Below are positions 1 to 6,123 of a DNA stretch of 8,610 nucleotides, piece after piece (position 1 is the stretch's first letter; each line of letters begins with the position of its first letter). Location of the stretch: positions 1 to 8,610 of the forward strand of contig CAJJLI010000058.1 in NCBI GenBank assembly GCA_905192625.1. Reading direction: 5' to 3'. This stretch comes from an uncultured Clostridium sp. GTDB taxonomy: Bacteria; Bacillota; Clostridia; Lachnospirales; Lachnospiraceae. The notes under the pieces were generated by a model that was not told the origin of the DNA, made no database searches, and saw nothing but the letters and a program-made list of their open reading frames with translations. The position numbers and the translations under genes are program-made.

Positions 1-1
1 A

Positions 2-109
<108 letters not shown>

Positions 110-122
110 TTCTATAACAATT

Positions 123-181
123 AGGGGGAATGTTGCAAAATAGGTAATTTTTAGATACTATTTTGTAACACTCCCTTTTTT
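123..181 (+). terminator. Intrinsic terminator of lysS
   Basis: The arms 126-143 and 158-175 form an 18-bp stem with one A-C mismatch (130/171) and one G-U wobble (135/166), around a 14-nt loop. The stem base is GGG/CCC and is followed at once by six T residues (176-181). This is the standard Rho-independent layout and sits just downstream of the lysS stop codon. Confidence 0.92.
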
Positions 182-324
182 AATGTTATTGAATCGCGGG
201 TTATAGCTGCAAATGAAGGTGCGTATTACTCAAACCGCTTATGCGCGATGTATGTTATCATGTTTAGCGAAGGAAGTCATACATTTAACTAAAGAAGATA
301 TTGAAGTAAGAAAAGGATAAGTTT

Positions 325-1239
325 ATGAAGAAATTTGTATTAGCGCTATTGTGTATTTTATTAATGACATTCTCTGTTACAGGTTGCGACATAATAGACA
401 TTGAAGAATTTATTACATCAAGTGGGTATTCAGATGATAACAAGGCAAGTGAAGATGTAGATTTAAATGTTCATTTTATAGATGTAGGCCAAGCGGATTG
501 TATATTAATTGAATCCGATAATCAGTATATGCTTGTAGATGCAGGGAATAATGCAGATGAAGATTTAATATTAAATTATCTGGACAATCTTGGGGTACAA
601 AGGCTAGAATATGTAATAGGAACGCATCCCCATGAAGATCACATTGGATCATTAGATGCTGTAATTAGAAATTATGATATTGGAAAAGTAATTTTGCCAG
701 AGAAAGAACATACCACAAAAACTTTTGAAAATGTGTTAGATGCTATTGAAGAGAAAAATTTAAAAATTACAAAACCTAAGGTTGGTGACAAATATCAAAT
801 TGGGGATGCTAATTTTATAATTATAGCACCAAACGGGGATTATAAAGATGAATTAAATGATTGGTCTGTAGGAATTAAATTAAGTTTAAATGATACTTCT
901 TTTGTGATGTGTGGTGATGCAGAAAGAGACGCAGAGGATGATATATTATCAAATGGCATTGATATTTCTGCGGATGTTTTAAAATTAGGACATCATGGAA
1001 GTAGGACTTCTTCATCAAAAGAATTTGTGGATGCTGTTAATCCAAGTTTTATTGTGATAACATGTGGTATGGACAATTCTTATGGACATCCACATAAAGA
1101 AACGATGAAGTGGTTAAAATCAAGGGGAATTCCATTTTTTAGAACAGATATGCAGGGGACGATAATTGCAAGTTCTAATGGAGTGGATATTACATGGAAT
1201 GTTGAACCGAGTCAATCCTATGATTCAGGTTCTAAATAA
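325..1239 (+). CDS. Secreted ComEC/Rec2-like metallo-beta-lactamase-fold lipoprotein
   Basis: This 304-aa protein starts with a lipoprotein signal: Lys-Lys, a hydrophobic core, and the lipobox V18-T-G-C21, so it should be anchored on the outer face of the membrane through Cys21. The rest is a metallo-beta-lactamase fold of the ComEC/Rec2 C-terminal type. It opens with HFIDVGQADCILIE (50-63) and VDAG (71-74), followed by the metal-binding motif THPHEDHIG (H101, H103, D105, H106), CGDAE (D198), LGHHGS (H223/H224) and GHPH (H255/H257). The competence membrane domain of full ComEC is absent. A hydrolase acting on a phosphodiester or nucleic acid is the family expectation; the substrate is unknown. 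The ATG at 325 is preceded by AAAAGGA (311-317) at a 7-nt spacing. A DUF3006 gene follows, a pairing often seen with this family. Confidence 0.9.
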   Translation: MKKFVLALLCILLMTFSVTGCDIIDIEEFITSSGYSDDNKASEDVDLNVHFIDVGQADCILIESDNQYMLVDAGNNADEDLILNYLDNLGVQRLEYVIGTHPHEDHIGSLDAVIRNYDIGKVILPEKEHTTKTFENVLDAIEEKNLKITKPKVGDKYQIGDANFIIIAPNGDYKDELNDWSVGIKLSLNDTSFVMCGDAERDAEDDILSNGIDISADVLKLGHHGSRTSSSKEFVDAVNPSFIVITCGMDNSYGHPHKETMKWLKSRGIPFFRTDMQGTIIASSNGVDITWNVEPSQSYDSGSK

Positions 1240-1263
1240 ATTATAAATTACGAGAAAGGGTAT

Positions 1264-1291
1264 TGTAACTGATTGTTATGATATAGTTACA
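1264..1291 (+). repeat. Inverted repeat just upstream of the DUF3006 start
   Basis: TGTAACT (1264-1270) and AGTTACA (1285-1291) are perfect 7-bp complementary arms around a 14-nt loop, ending 10 nt before the ATG at 1302. Inside it, TG-A-TATAGT (1279-1287) resembles an extended -10 element, but no good -35 is visible. It may be a translational hairpin, an operator, or chance in AT-rich DNA. Confidence 0.35.
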
Positions 1292-1301
1292 TAGGTATAG
1301 T

Positions 1302-1514
1302 ATGAAATATATAATTGATCGATTTGAAGGCGCTATAGCAATTTGTGAGGATGAAGAAAAAACAATGATATCAATTCCTAAATATAAGTTGCCATTAGAT
1401 GCAAAAGAAGGAGATTGTATTATTGAAGATAAGGGGTTTTTACAAATTGATAATGTAACAACAAAAGATAGAAAAAACAGCTTAAAAGAACGAATGAGCC
1501 GATTGTTTGAGTAA
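1302..1514 (+). CDS. DUF3006 family small protein
   Basis: This 70-aa soluble protein has the layout of DUF3006: an opening MKYIIDRFEGAIAICEDEE, a middle I-P-K-Y-K-L-P segment, and a KEGDCI turn near residues 35-41, which suggests a small beta barrel. Length matches the family (about 65-90 aa). It lies 62 nt after the MBL-fold lipoprotein, and proteins of this family are often encoded beside such ComEC-like hydrolases, so a functional partnership is plausible though unproven. It has no signal peptide, so the two products should sit on opposite sides of the membrane. The ribosome binding site is weak (ATAGG, 1291-1295, 6 nt before ATG). The basic C-terminal tail (DRKNSLKERMSRLFE) looks helical. 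Confidence 0.75.
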   Translation: MKYIIDRFEGAIAICEDEEKTMISIPKYKLPLDAKEGDCIIEDKGFLQIDNVTTKDRKNSLKERMSRLFE

Positions 1515-1575
1515 GAAATTTTTAATTTTCTAATAAAACAAAAGTATTACGGAATTCTTAAATATTAAAAATTGC

Positions 1576-1604
1576 TCGAAATTATAGGGGTGCTATGATA
1601 TAAT
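1576..1604 (+). promoter_or_regulatory. Promoter with extended -10 for the cdaA operon
   Basis: A perfect TATAAT (1599-1604) is preceded by TG at 1596-1597, giving an extended -10 (TGATATAAT). At the ideal 17-bp spacing lies TCGAAA (1576-1581), a 4/6 match to the -35 consensus. Transcription would start near 1611, about 158 nt before the first gene of the cdaA block. This is the best sigma-A-like promoter between 1240 and 5533. Confidence 0.7.
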
Positions 1605-1636
1605 AGGTACGATAGAGACTTTTATGATGTCATAGC
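1592..1636. repeat. Imperfect inverted repeat overlapping the -10 element
   Basis: The arms 1592-1605 and 1623-1636 match at 12 of 14 positions, with the outer seven bases (GCTATGA / TCATAGC) perfect. The left arm covers the -10 hexamer and the centre lies near the predicted transcription start, a position suited to a repressor operator. The left arm would not be in the transcript, so an RNA hairpin is less likely. No known operator is recognised. Confidence 0.4.
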
Positions 1637-1768
1637 ATAACGTTCTATCATCCTGTCGGTAAAGTGATATATTTTAATTGGATAGGAATATATGAAGTAA
1701 AAGTTGTAAAGAATTATTAAATAACCTACATAATTCATTATAACAGCTTTTACGATAGGAGGTATTTG
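1611..1768 (+). promoter_or_regulatory. Structured 5' leader of the cdaA operon
   Basis: The predicted RNA begins with GATAGA, which pairs with TCTATC (1644-1649); the helix extends to AC/GT across one bulged G (1617), making 8 bp. Further down, GTAAAAGTTGT (1697-1707) pairs with 1743-1753 over 11 bp with a single G-U wobble, and a nested GAATTA/TAATTC (1711-1716 / 1731-1736) lies inside. The second helix ends 3 nt before the Shine-Dalgarno AGGAGG (1757-1762), so it could affect ribosome access. There is no T-run terminator. I do not recognise the ydaO/kimA c-di-AMP riboswitch or any other known class here. Confidence 0.4.
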
Positions 1769-2197
1769 ATGCTAAATAACAGAAAAATTAGACTTATGAC
1801 GAAACTTGCCTCTTATGAGGAGAAGGAAGGCAAAAGTGACATACGTCTTAGTAAATATTACAAAACAGATTATGTACGATTGGAAATTCTAAAAACAATC
1901 ATTGCGACTACGTTTGGGTATTTGCTTATTTTAATTATGACAGCAATTTATTATTCAGAAAAATTAATTGAAGATGCAGTAGTTCTTGATTACAAAAGCA
2001 TGGGAATGAGAATACTTGGAATTTATATTATGCTGCTTACGATTTTCATTGTTGGTACATTGATTGGTTATTCGATAAAGTATACTAACTCTCGAAAGAA
2101 ACTATCCAAGTATTATAAAATGCTAAAACGTCTTCGAATTATTTATAAAGAAGAAGACGGACTTAATGATTCTGATATATCAGAGGAGGACGAATAA
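1769..2197 (+). CDS. Uncharacterised two-helix membrane protein
   Basis: I do not recognise this 142-aa protein. A basic, cytoplasmic-looking N-terminus (about 1-40, ending in SKYYKTDYVRLEILK) leads into two hydrophobic helices at roughly 42-61 and 83-104. A basic segment with a repeated look follows (SRKKLSKYYKMLKRLR), then a strongly acidic tail (EEDGLNDSDISEEDE). A hairpin topology with both ends in the cytoplasm fits the positive-inside rule. I start it at ATG 1769, which has AGGAGG (1757-1762) at a 6-nt spacing; the TTG directly before it (1766) would be only 3 nt from the site. It is the first gene of the cdaA block and ends 2 nt before the next gene, whose Shine-Dalgarno lies inside its last codons, so translation is probably coupled. 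Confidence 0.82.
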   Translation: MLNNRKIRLMTKLASYEEKEGKSDIRLSKYYKTDYVRLEILKTIIATTFGYLLILIMTAIYYSEKLIEDAVVLDYKSMGMRILGIYIMLLTIFIVGTLIGYSIKYTNSRKKLSKYYKMLKRLRIIYKEEDGLNDSDISEEDE

Positions 2198-2199
2198 AA

Positions 2200-3285
2200 A
2201 TGATGACTTTATTAGAATTTCGTGCGAGGATACGAGAACTGTATCAAAAGTTCTCTATGTATATTGATCCAATGGTAAAGTTCTTAATCGCACTTCTAGT
2301 ATTTACTATGATAAATACATCCATAGGGTATGAAGATAGGCTAACAAAAGCGCCGATATTATTATTACTATCATTGTTATGTGCGTTTACACCTTCTTCT
2401 GTACTAGTTCTTGTGGCAATGTTTGTTTCGATTGCACATATTTACAAAGCCTCTATCATTCTTGCGATACTAATAGTGCTTATCTTTATAGTGTTATATT
2501 GTTTCTTTTTAAGATACACACCAAAGTATGGCTATGTTGTATTGGCGATACCAATTTGGTTCCCAATTCATTTACCATATGCAGTACCAATTTTACTTGG
2601 TTTAATAGCGAATCCAATTACTATTTTACCAACTTCTTGTGGTGTAATCGTTTATTATATATTTTATGTAATAAAAGAAGAAGCATTATCTCAAACAGGA
2701 ATATCATTGGACGATACTTTAGTACTATATCAAAGAGTGATTGAAAAAATACTTGGTAATAAACAAATGATTATGACAATCATAATGTTTGCAGTAATAA
2801 TTTGTGTTGTTTATGTTGTACGTAGACTAAAAATCGAATACGCATATGAGATTGCAATTGGTGCAGGTGCAGTCACAAGCATATTAGGATTTTTAATTGT
2901 AGATTTACAACTTGACATCTCTAAGCAGATTGGTACAATGGTCTTAGGAACGATTATTTCAGCGGTACTTGTAGTAATCATACAATTTTTCAGAAGAGTA
3001 CTCGACTATACTGCAGTTGAAAACGTGCAATTTGAGGATGATGATTATTACTATTATGTAAAAGCAGTTCCTAAAATTAATGTTAGTGTTCCTCAAATTC
3101 GTGTAAAACGTATTAGTGCGCCAAAGGGATTGGCATCGGATGAGGATGATTTGTTAGATGAAGATACTATTTCAGACATCGATAAATCAAAAGAAATTAA
3201 ACGAAAGATATTAGAGCAGAGTTCTAATAATGAGAAAATTCAAAGTGGAATTACTGCCAAAAGATATGAACATGATAATAAATAG
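2200..3285 (+). CDS. Uncharacterised polytopic membrane protein
   Basis: This 361-aa protein matches no family I can name. Residues 24-265 are largely hydrophobic and could hold about eight or nine membrane helices (near 26-43, 51-64, 66-82, 84-104, 112-140, 143-158, 190-206, 217-235, 244-263). One polar loop at about 159-189 separates the two halves. From 264 on it is a soluble tail: an acidic and tyrosine-rich patch (FEDDDYYYYVKAVPKI, 278-293), then a basic stretch, a second acidic patch (DEDDLLDEDTISDID) and a charged end. The ATG at 2200 is served by GAGGAGG (2183-2189); a second ATG follows directly at 2203 but is farther from that site. It lies 38 nt before cdaA, so it is probably made with the cyclase and may act in the same membrane complex; this is inference from position only. 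Confidence 0.85.
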   Translation: MMTLLEFRARIRELYQKFSMYIDPMVKFLIALLVFTMINTSIGYEDRLTKAPILLLLSLLCAFTPSSVLVLVAMFVSIAHIYKASIILAILIVLIFIVLYCFFLRYTPKYGYVVLAIPIWFPIHLPYAVPILLGLIANPITILPTSCGVIVYYIFYVIKEEALSQTGISLDDTLVLYQRVIEKILGNKQMIMTIIMFAVIICVVYVVRRLKIEYAYEIAIGAGAVTSILGFLIVDLQLDISKQIGTMVLGTIISAVLVVIIQFFRRVLDYTAVENVQFEDDDYYYYVKAVPKINVSVPQIRVKRISAPKGLASDEDDLLDEDTISDIDKSKEIKRKILEQSSNNEKIQSGITAKRYEHDNK

Positions 3286-3323
3286 TAGCGAATAGTCACA
3301 ATAAGGGTAGGGTATAGGAGAGC

Positions 3324-4205
3324 ATGGATACAATAATAACATTTTTTCAGGACTTTTTGGTCCGGTTATCATTACCACAACTAAAAATAACGGATATTAT
3401 TGAAATATTAATAATTGCTTTCTTAATATACAATATTATTAAGTGGGTGAAATCGACAAGGGCTTGGTCATTGATGCGTGGTCTTGCTATCCTACTCCTT
3501 TTTTGGATTTTAGCTTCGATGTTCCATTTCAATGCGATTATCTGGATATTTGTTAAGACAATTAATGTTGGAATTATAGCAATTATAATTGTATTTCAAC
3601 CGGAATTTAGAAAAGCATTAGAACAGTTAGGCCAGAAAAATATAATGTCGCCATTATATACATTTGGTGAATCGAAAGAAAAAGAAGAACGTTTTTCAGA
3701 TCATACGGTAAGTGAATTACTACGTGCAACGTTTGAGTTAGCAAAAACGAAAACTGGTGCACTGATGGTAATCGAACAAGATGTAACGTTAAGAGAATAC
3801 GAACAGACTGGAATCAGTGTAGATGCACTGATTAGCAGTCAGTTATTAATTAATATATTCGAACACAATACTCCACTTCATGATGGTGCAATCATTATTC
3901 GAGGAAATCGTATAACATCTGCAACGTGTTATCTACCATTATCTGATAATATGACACTTAGTAAGGATCTTGGAACAAGACATAGAGCTGGTGTTGGTAT
4001 TAGTGAAGTAACGGACAGTTTGACAATCATAGTATCCGAGCAGACAGGAAAAGTTTCAATAGCAAAAAATGGAGACTTGATTCGTAACTTAGATGTGGAC
4101 TATTTGAAAGCTAAGTTGACAGAAGTACAAAAAAAATCAACGGGTGAAGTCAAAAAGATAAAGCTATGGAAGGGAAAGCGGAAGAATGAAACAGGTATTA
4201 ACTAG
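3324..4205 (+). CDS. cdaA: Membrane diadenylate cyclase CdaA (DacA)
   Basis: CdaA joins two ATP molecules into c-di-AMP, the second messenger that controls potassium and osmolyte uptake and cell-wall balance in Firmicutes. The 293-aa protein has three N-terminal membrane helices (about 23-41, 52-68, 72-91). The cytoplasmic DisA_N (DAC) domain follows, from about 95 to 265. Both catalytic motifs are intact: D187-G188-A189 in TPLHDGAIII, and R219-H220-R221 in LGTRHRAGVG. The expected FQPEFRKALEQLG linker (91-103) is present. Compared with the roughly 273-aa Bacillus enzyme it has a longer, lysine-rich C-terminal tail. AGGAG (3316-3320) lies only 3 nt before the ATG, with GGTAGGG slightly upstream; the start agrees with the family's N-terminus. 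The last 20 nt overlap the YbbR gene, a classic arrangement for this pair. Confidence 0.97.
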   Translation: MDTIITFFQDFLVRLSLPQLKITDIIEILIIAFLIYNIIKWVKSTRAWSLMRGLAILLLFWILASMFHFNAIIWIFVKTINVGIIAIIIVFQPEFRKALEQLGQKNIMSPLYTFGESKEKEERFSDHTVSELLRATFELAKTKTGALMVIEQDVTLREYEQTGISVDALISSQLLINIFEHNTPLHDGAIIIRGNRITSATCYLPLSDNMTLSKDLGTRHRAGVGISEVTDSLTIIVSEQTGKVSIAKNGDLIRNLDVDYLKAKLTEVQKKSTGEVKKIKLWKGKRKNETGIN

Positions 4206-5421
4206 AAATGTCGGTTTAAAAATTCTATCTCTTTTTTTGGCTGTGTTATCATGGGTAGTCATTATGAACATTGATGATCCTTACATAACCAAGACAATTG
4301 ATGATATCCCTGTGAATATTTTAAATGAGAATGCGGTAGAAGAGAACAATAAGATGTACGAAATTGATTCTGGAGATACTGCAACAATTAAAGTAAAGGG
4401 AAAACGATCAATTATTGATGGGTTAAAGGCGGAAGACTTCAATGCAATTGCAGACTTTAAGCAAATGTCCATGACATATGCAGTGCCGATACAAATTTCT
4501 CTGAAAGAATCAAGTAGGTTATCAGAGTATGATGTTGAGATTTTAAAGCAAACCGAGATGATGACCTTATCATTAGAAGATGCAGATGTCCAGACCTTTC
4601 GTATCAATGTTGTGACAATTGGTGAAGTACCTGAAGGGTATTATATAGCAGAAACAATTGCAACTCCGAACTTAATAGAAATAAGTGGTTCTAAGAAGCA
4701 AATATCAAAAATTAAGGAAATTACAGTAGAAGTAGATGTTTCTGGACGAACAGAATCTTTTGAATATCCTGCAAAACCAGTTGCATACAATGAAAATGGA
4801 TATGCGGTGGAGTCTTCTAAACTCGTGTTTGAAACAAATCAGGTACTAGTTGAGGTAAAAATCCTACCGACGAAAGATATTACATTAGAAATCGTTCAAG
4901 AGGGTGTTCCATACTATGGATACGAATGCTCCAATATCGCTTGGCAACCACAAAAAATAACGATTGCCGGTGAGATTGATGATTTAAAACATATTTCCAC
5001 GTTAAAAATACCTTTTACTGTGGAAGGCAAGAAAGAGACGATTGTCTCTGATATTAGTATTGAAGATTATTTAGATGAAAACTATATTTTAGTAGATGAA
5101 AATAAAAGTGTTGCAGTAACGGCAAAAATTGAAAAATTAGATAGCAAGGACGTAATGGTTCGAGCTGTTGATATCAATGTAAGGAATCTTTCGAACGAAT
5201 ATGAGGTACTATTTGTTACGAGAGGCACAATAACATTACGGGTGATGGGATTAGCAGATAAGTTGGATGGGATTCTTGGAAGAGATTTAGAACCATATAT
5301 TGATTTGGACGGATATTCCGTTGGGACATATTATGTTTCTGTAAAATCGGATGTTAATTCTAGCGTCTCGGTTAGACCTACAACAATAGGAATAGAAATT
5401 GTTGAAAAAAATATAGATTGA
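4186..5421 (+). CDS. cdaR: YbbR-domain CdaA regulator CdaR
   Basis: CdaR is the partner of CdaA: in Bacillus and Listeria it binds the cyclase through the membrane and tunes c-di-AMP output. The 411-aa protein begins with the typical short cytoplasmic N-terminus and single membrane helix (NVGLKILSLFLAVLSWVVIM, about 8-27). The rest should be extracytoplasmic and reads as four consecutive YbbR beta-repeats, about 38-135, 140-225, 232-315 and 325-408. Hallmarks include IDDIPV (38-43), GEVPEGYYIAE (146-156) with the following P-x-x-IEISGSKKQI, and the later QKITIAGEIDDL segment. The gene starts inside the end of cdaA (20-nt overlap) with GGAAG (4180-4184) directly in front, so coupled translation is likely. 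No glmM follows, unlike Bacillus; an HPr gene takes that place. Confidence 0.93.
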   Translation: MKQVLTRNVGLKILSLFLAVLSWVVIMNIDDPYITKTIDDIPVNILNENAVEENNKMYEIDSGDTATIKVKGKRSIIDGLKAEDFNAIADFKQMSMTYAVPIQISLKESSRLSEYDVEILKQTEMMTLSLEDADVQTFRINVVTIGEVPEGYYIAETIATPNLIEISGSKKQISKIKEITVEVDVSGRTESFEYPAKPVAYNENGYAVESSKLVFETNQVLVEVKILPTKDITLEIVQEGVPYYGYECSNIAWQPQKITIAGEIDDLKHISTLKIPFTVEGKKETIVSDISIEDYLDENYILVDENKSVAVTAKIEKLDSKDVMVRAVDINVRNLSNEYEVLFVTRGTITLRVMGLADKLDGILGRDLEPYIDLDGYSVGTYYVSVKSDVNSSVSVRPTTIGIEIVEKNID

Positions 5422-5470
5422 TGGTAAATATGTTGATATTGAATCAGATTGTCAAGGATGGCAAGTGTAA

Positions 5471-5512
5471 CGACCGCAAATGAGTATGCTATATGCAGCC
5501 TATCTGCGGTCG
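5471..5512 (+). promoter_or_regulatory. GC-rich hairpin ahead of the HPr gene
   Basis: CGACCGCA (5471-5478) and TGCGGTCG (5505-5512) are perfect 8-bp complements around a 26-nt loop, clearly richer in GC than the flanks. The stem ends 8 nt before the Shine-Dalgarno AGGAGG (5521-5526). No T-run follows, so it is not a normal terminator. It could be an RNA processing or stability element that uncouples HPr levels from cdaA-cdaR, a translational control hairpin, or a protein-binding site. No convincing promoter is visible in 5422-5533. Confidence 0.5.
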
Positions 5513-5533
5513 ATACCTTAAGGAGGAGCAATT

Positions 5534-5815
5534 ATGGTTAGCGGTAAGGTAGTTGTAATTAATGAAGTCGGGTTACATTTAAGACCAGCAGGATACTTAT
5601 GTAAGTTAGCGATGAAATATCCTTGTAAGATAGAGTTACGTATAGACGATCGTACCGTGAATGCAAAAAGTGTGTTGGGAGTATTATCAGCTTGTGTAAA
5701 ACATGGCGATGAAATAGAAATTATTTGTACTGGTGAAGGAGAAGAGGAGGCATTGCGTGATTTAATAAATGCAGTAGCCTCTGATTTTGTAGAAAGTGTT
5801 AATAATTTAAAATAA
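5534..5815 (+). CDS. HPr family phosphocarrier protein
   Basis: The 93-aa protein is an HPr-fold phosphocarrier. It has the active-site histidine H15 in GLHLRPAG (13-20), with R17 and P18 in place, so it can in principle accept phosphate from enzyme I. It also has the regulatory serine S46 in NAKSVLGVLS (43-52), the site of HPr kinase/phosphorylase in Gram-positives and the basis of CcpA-dependent catabolite control. Differences from textbook HPr are L16 (usually Ala), G20 (usually Ser/Thr), V47-L48 where Bacillus HPr has Ile-Met, and a slightly longer C-terminus. It may be the general HPr or a dedicated paralogue; no enzyme I or PTS permease is near. AGGAGG (5521-5526) sits 7 nt before the ATG. 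It lies 112 nt after cdaR with a hairpin between. Confidence 0.9.
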   Translation: MVSGKVVVINEVGLHLRPAGYLCKLAMKYPCKIELRIDDRTVNAKSVLGVLSACVKHGDEIEIICTGEGEEEALRDLINAVASDFVESVNNLK

Positions 5816-5843
5816 ATGATATTAAGTTTGTAAGATTATCTAA

Positions 5844-5872
5844 ATGACATCTAATATAACAGTTGATATAAT
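5844..5872 (+). promoter_or_regulatory. Strong promoter for the polysaccharide export cluster
   Basis: ATGACA (5844-5849) matches the -35 consensus at 5 of 6 bases. After an ideal 17-bp spacer comes a perfect TATAAT (5867-5872), preceded by TG at 5864-5865 (extended -10, TGATATAAT). Transcription would start near 5879, about 245 nt ahead of the permease gene. It is the strongest promoter-like sequence in the window. Confidence 0.8.
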
Positions 5873-6123
5873 ATTGCATGTTGTAGGAAATGAAAAATTT
5901 TCTATTAACATATAAGCATGAGAAGTGTTGTCCTTATGAGAGATTACACAAGTCACACTTCAAAATGCTAAGATACATAATATAAAGGAGTTGATGTTTA
6001 TAGAAAAAGAAGAGTTATGAGTCTAATATGTAAAAGAGAGCATTATAAAAAATAAAATTGTAGATTACAGTTTATAAATAATAAAAAAAATGGATAAGAT
6101 TAATATAAATATAATCTTATTAA
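5873..6123 (+). promoter_or_regulatory. Long non-coding leader of the export cluster
   Basis: No gene is supported in the 308 bases from 5816 to 6123. Downstream of the promoter the leader holds a large hairpin, 5915-5969: AGCAT/ATGCT at the base, an internal loop, the perfect GAAGTGT/ACACTTC (5922-5928 / 5955-5961), and TGT/ACA above a 4-nt bulge. Next comes a free-standing AAAGGAG (5984-5990) in front of an eight-codon reading frame (5994-6020), then a very A-rich stretch, then a 9-bp hairpin (6094-6120) touching the permease start. No T-run follows the large hairpin, so simple attenuation is not evident. Processive antitermination signals are known in front of such operons in other Firmicutes (LoaP systems), but no specific match can be claimed. 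Confidence 0.45.
6094..6120 (+). repeat. Perfect hairpin abutting the permease start
   Basis: ATAAGATTA (6094-6102) and TAATCTTAT (6112-6120) are perfect 9-bp complements with a 9-nt loop. The right arm ends 3 nt before the ATG at 6124, filling the place where a Shine-Dalgarno would be. It is AT-rich and so only moderately stable; a role in limiting translation initiation is possible. Confidence 0.45.

Noticed and set aside
1517..1573. Perfect AATTTTTAAT / ATTAAAAATT inverted repeat after the DUF3006 gene, considered as a terminator
   Set aside because: All A/T, 37-nt loop and no T-run beyond the stem; expected by chance in such AT-rich DNA.
1611..1768. c-di-AMP (ydaO/kimA) riboswitch in front of the cdaA block
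   Set aside because: The GC-rich conserved core and pseudo-symmetric multi-stem layout of that class are not visible; only simple helices can be drawn.
1766..1768. TTG as start of the 142-aa membrane protein
   Set aside because: It is only 3 nt from AGGAGG, whereas the adjoining ATG at 1769 has a normal 6-nt spacing.
2379..2744. 121-codon + strand frame inside the 361-aa membrane protein gene
   Set aside because: It lies wholly within a well-supported gene in another frame, has a cysteine/asparagine/serine-rich composition typical of a shadow, and no ribosome binding site.
4281..4607. 108-codon minus-strand frame under cdaR
   Set aside because: Antisense shadow of a conserved gene; no promoter or Shine-Dalgarno and no recognisable domain. 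The same holds for minus-strand frames at 3347-3532, 5331-5531, 6549-6797, 7053-7259 and 7088-7306.
5994..6020. Eight-codon frame (MFIEKEEL) after AAAGGAG
   Set aside because: Too short to call a gene, and the site-to-ATG spacing is only 3 nt. Kept only as part of the leader description.
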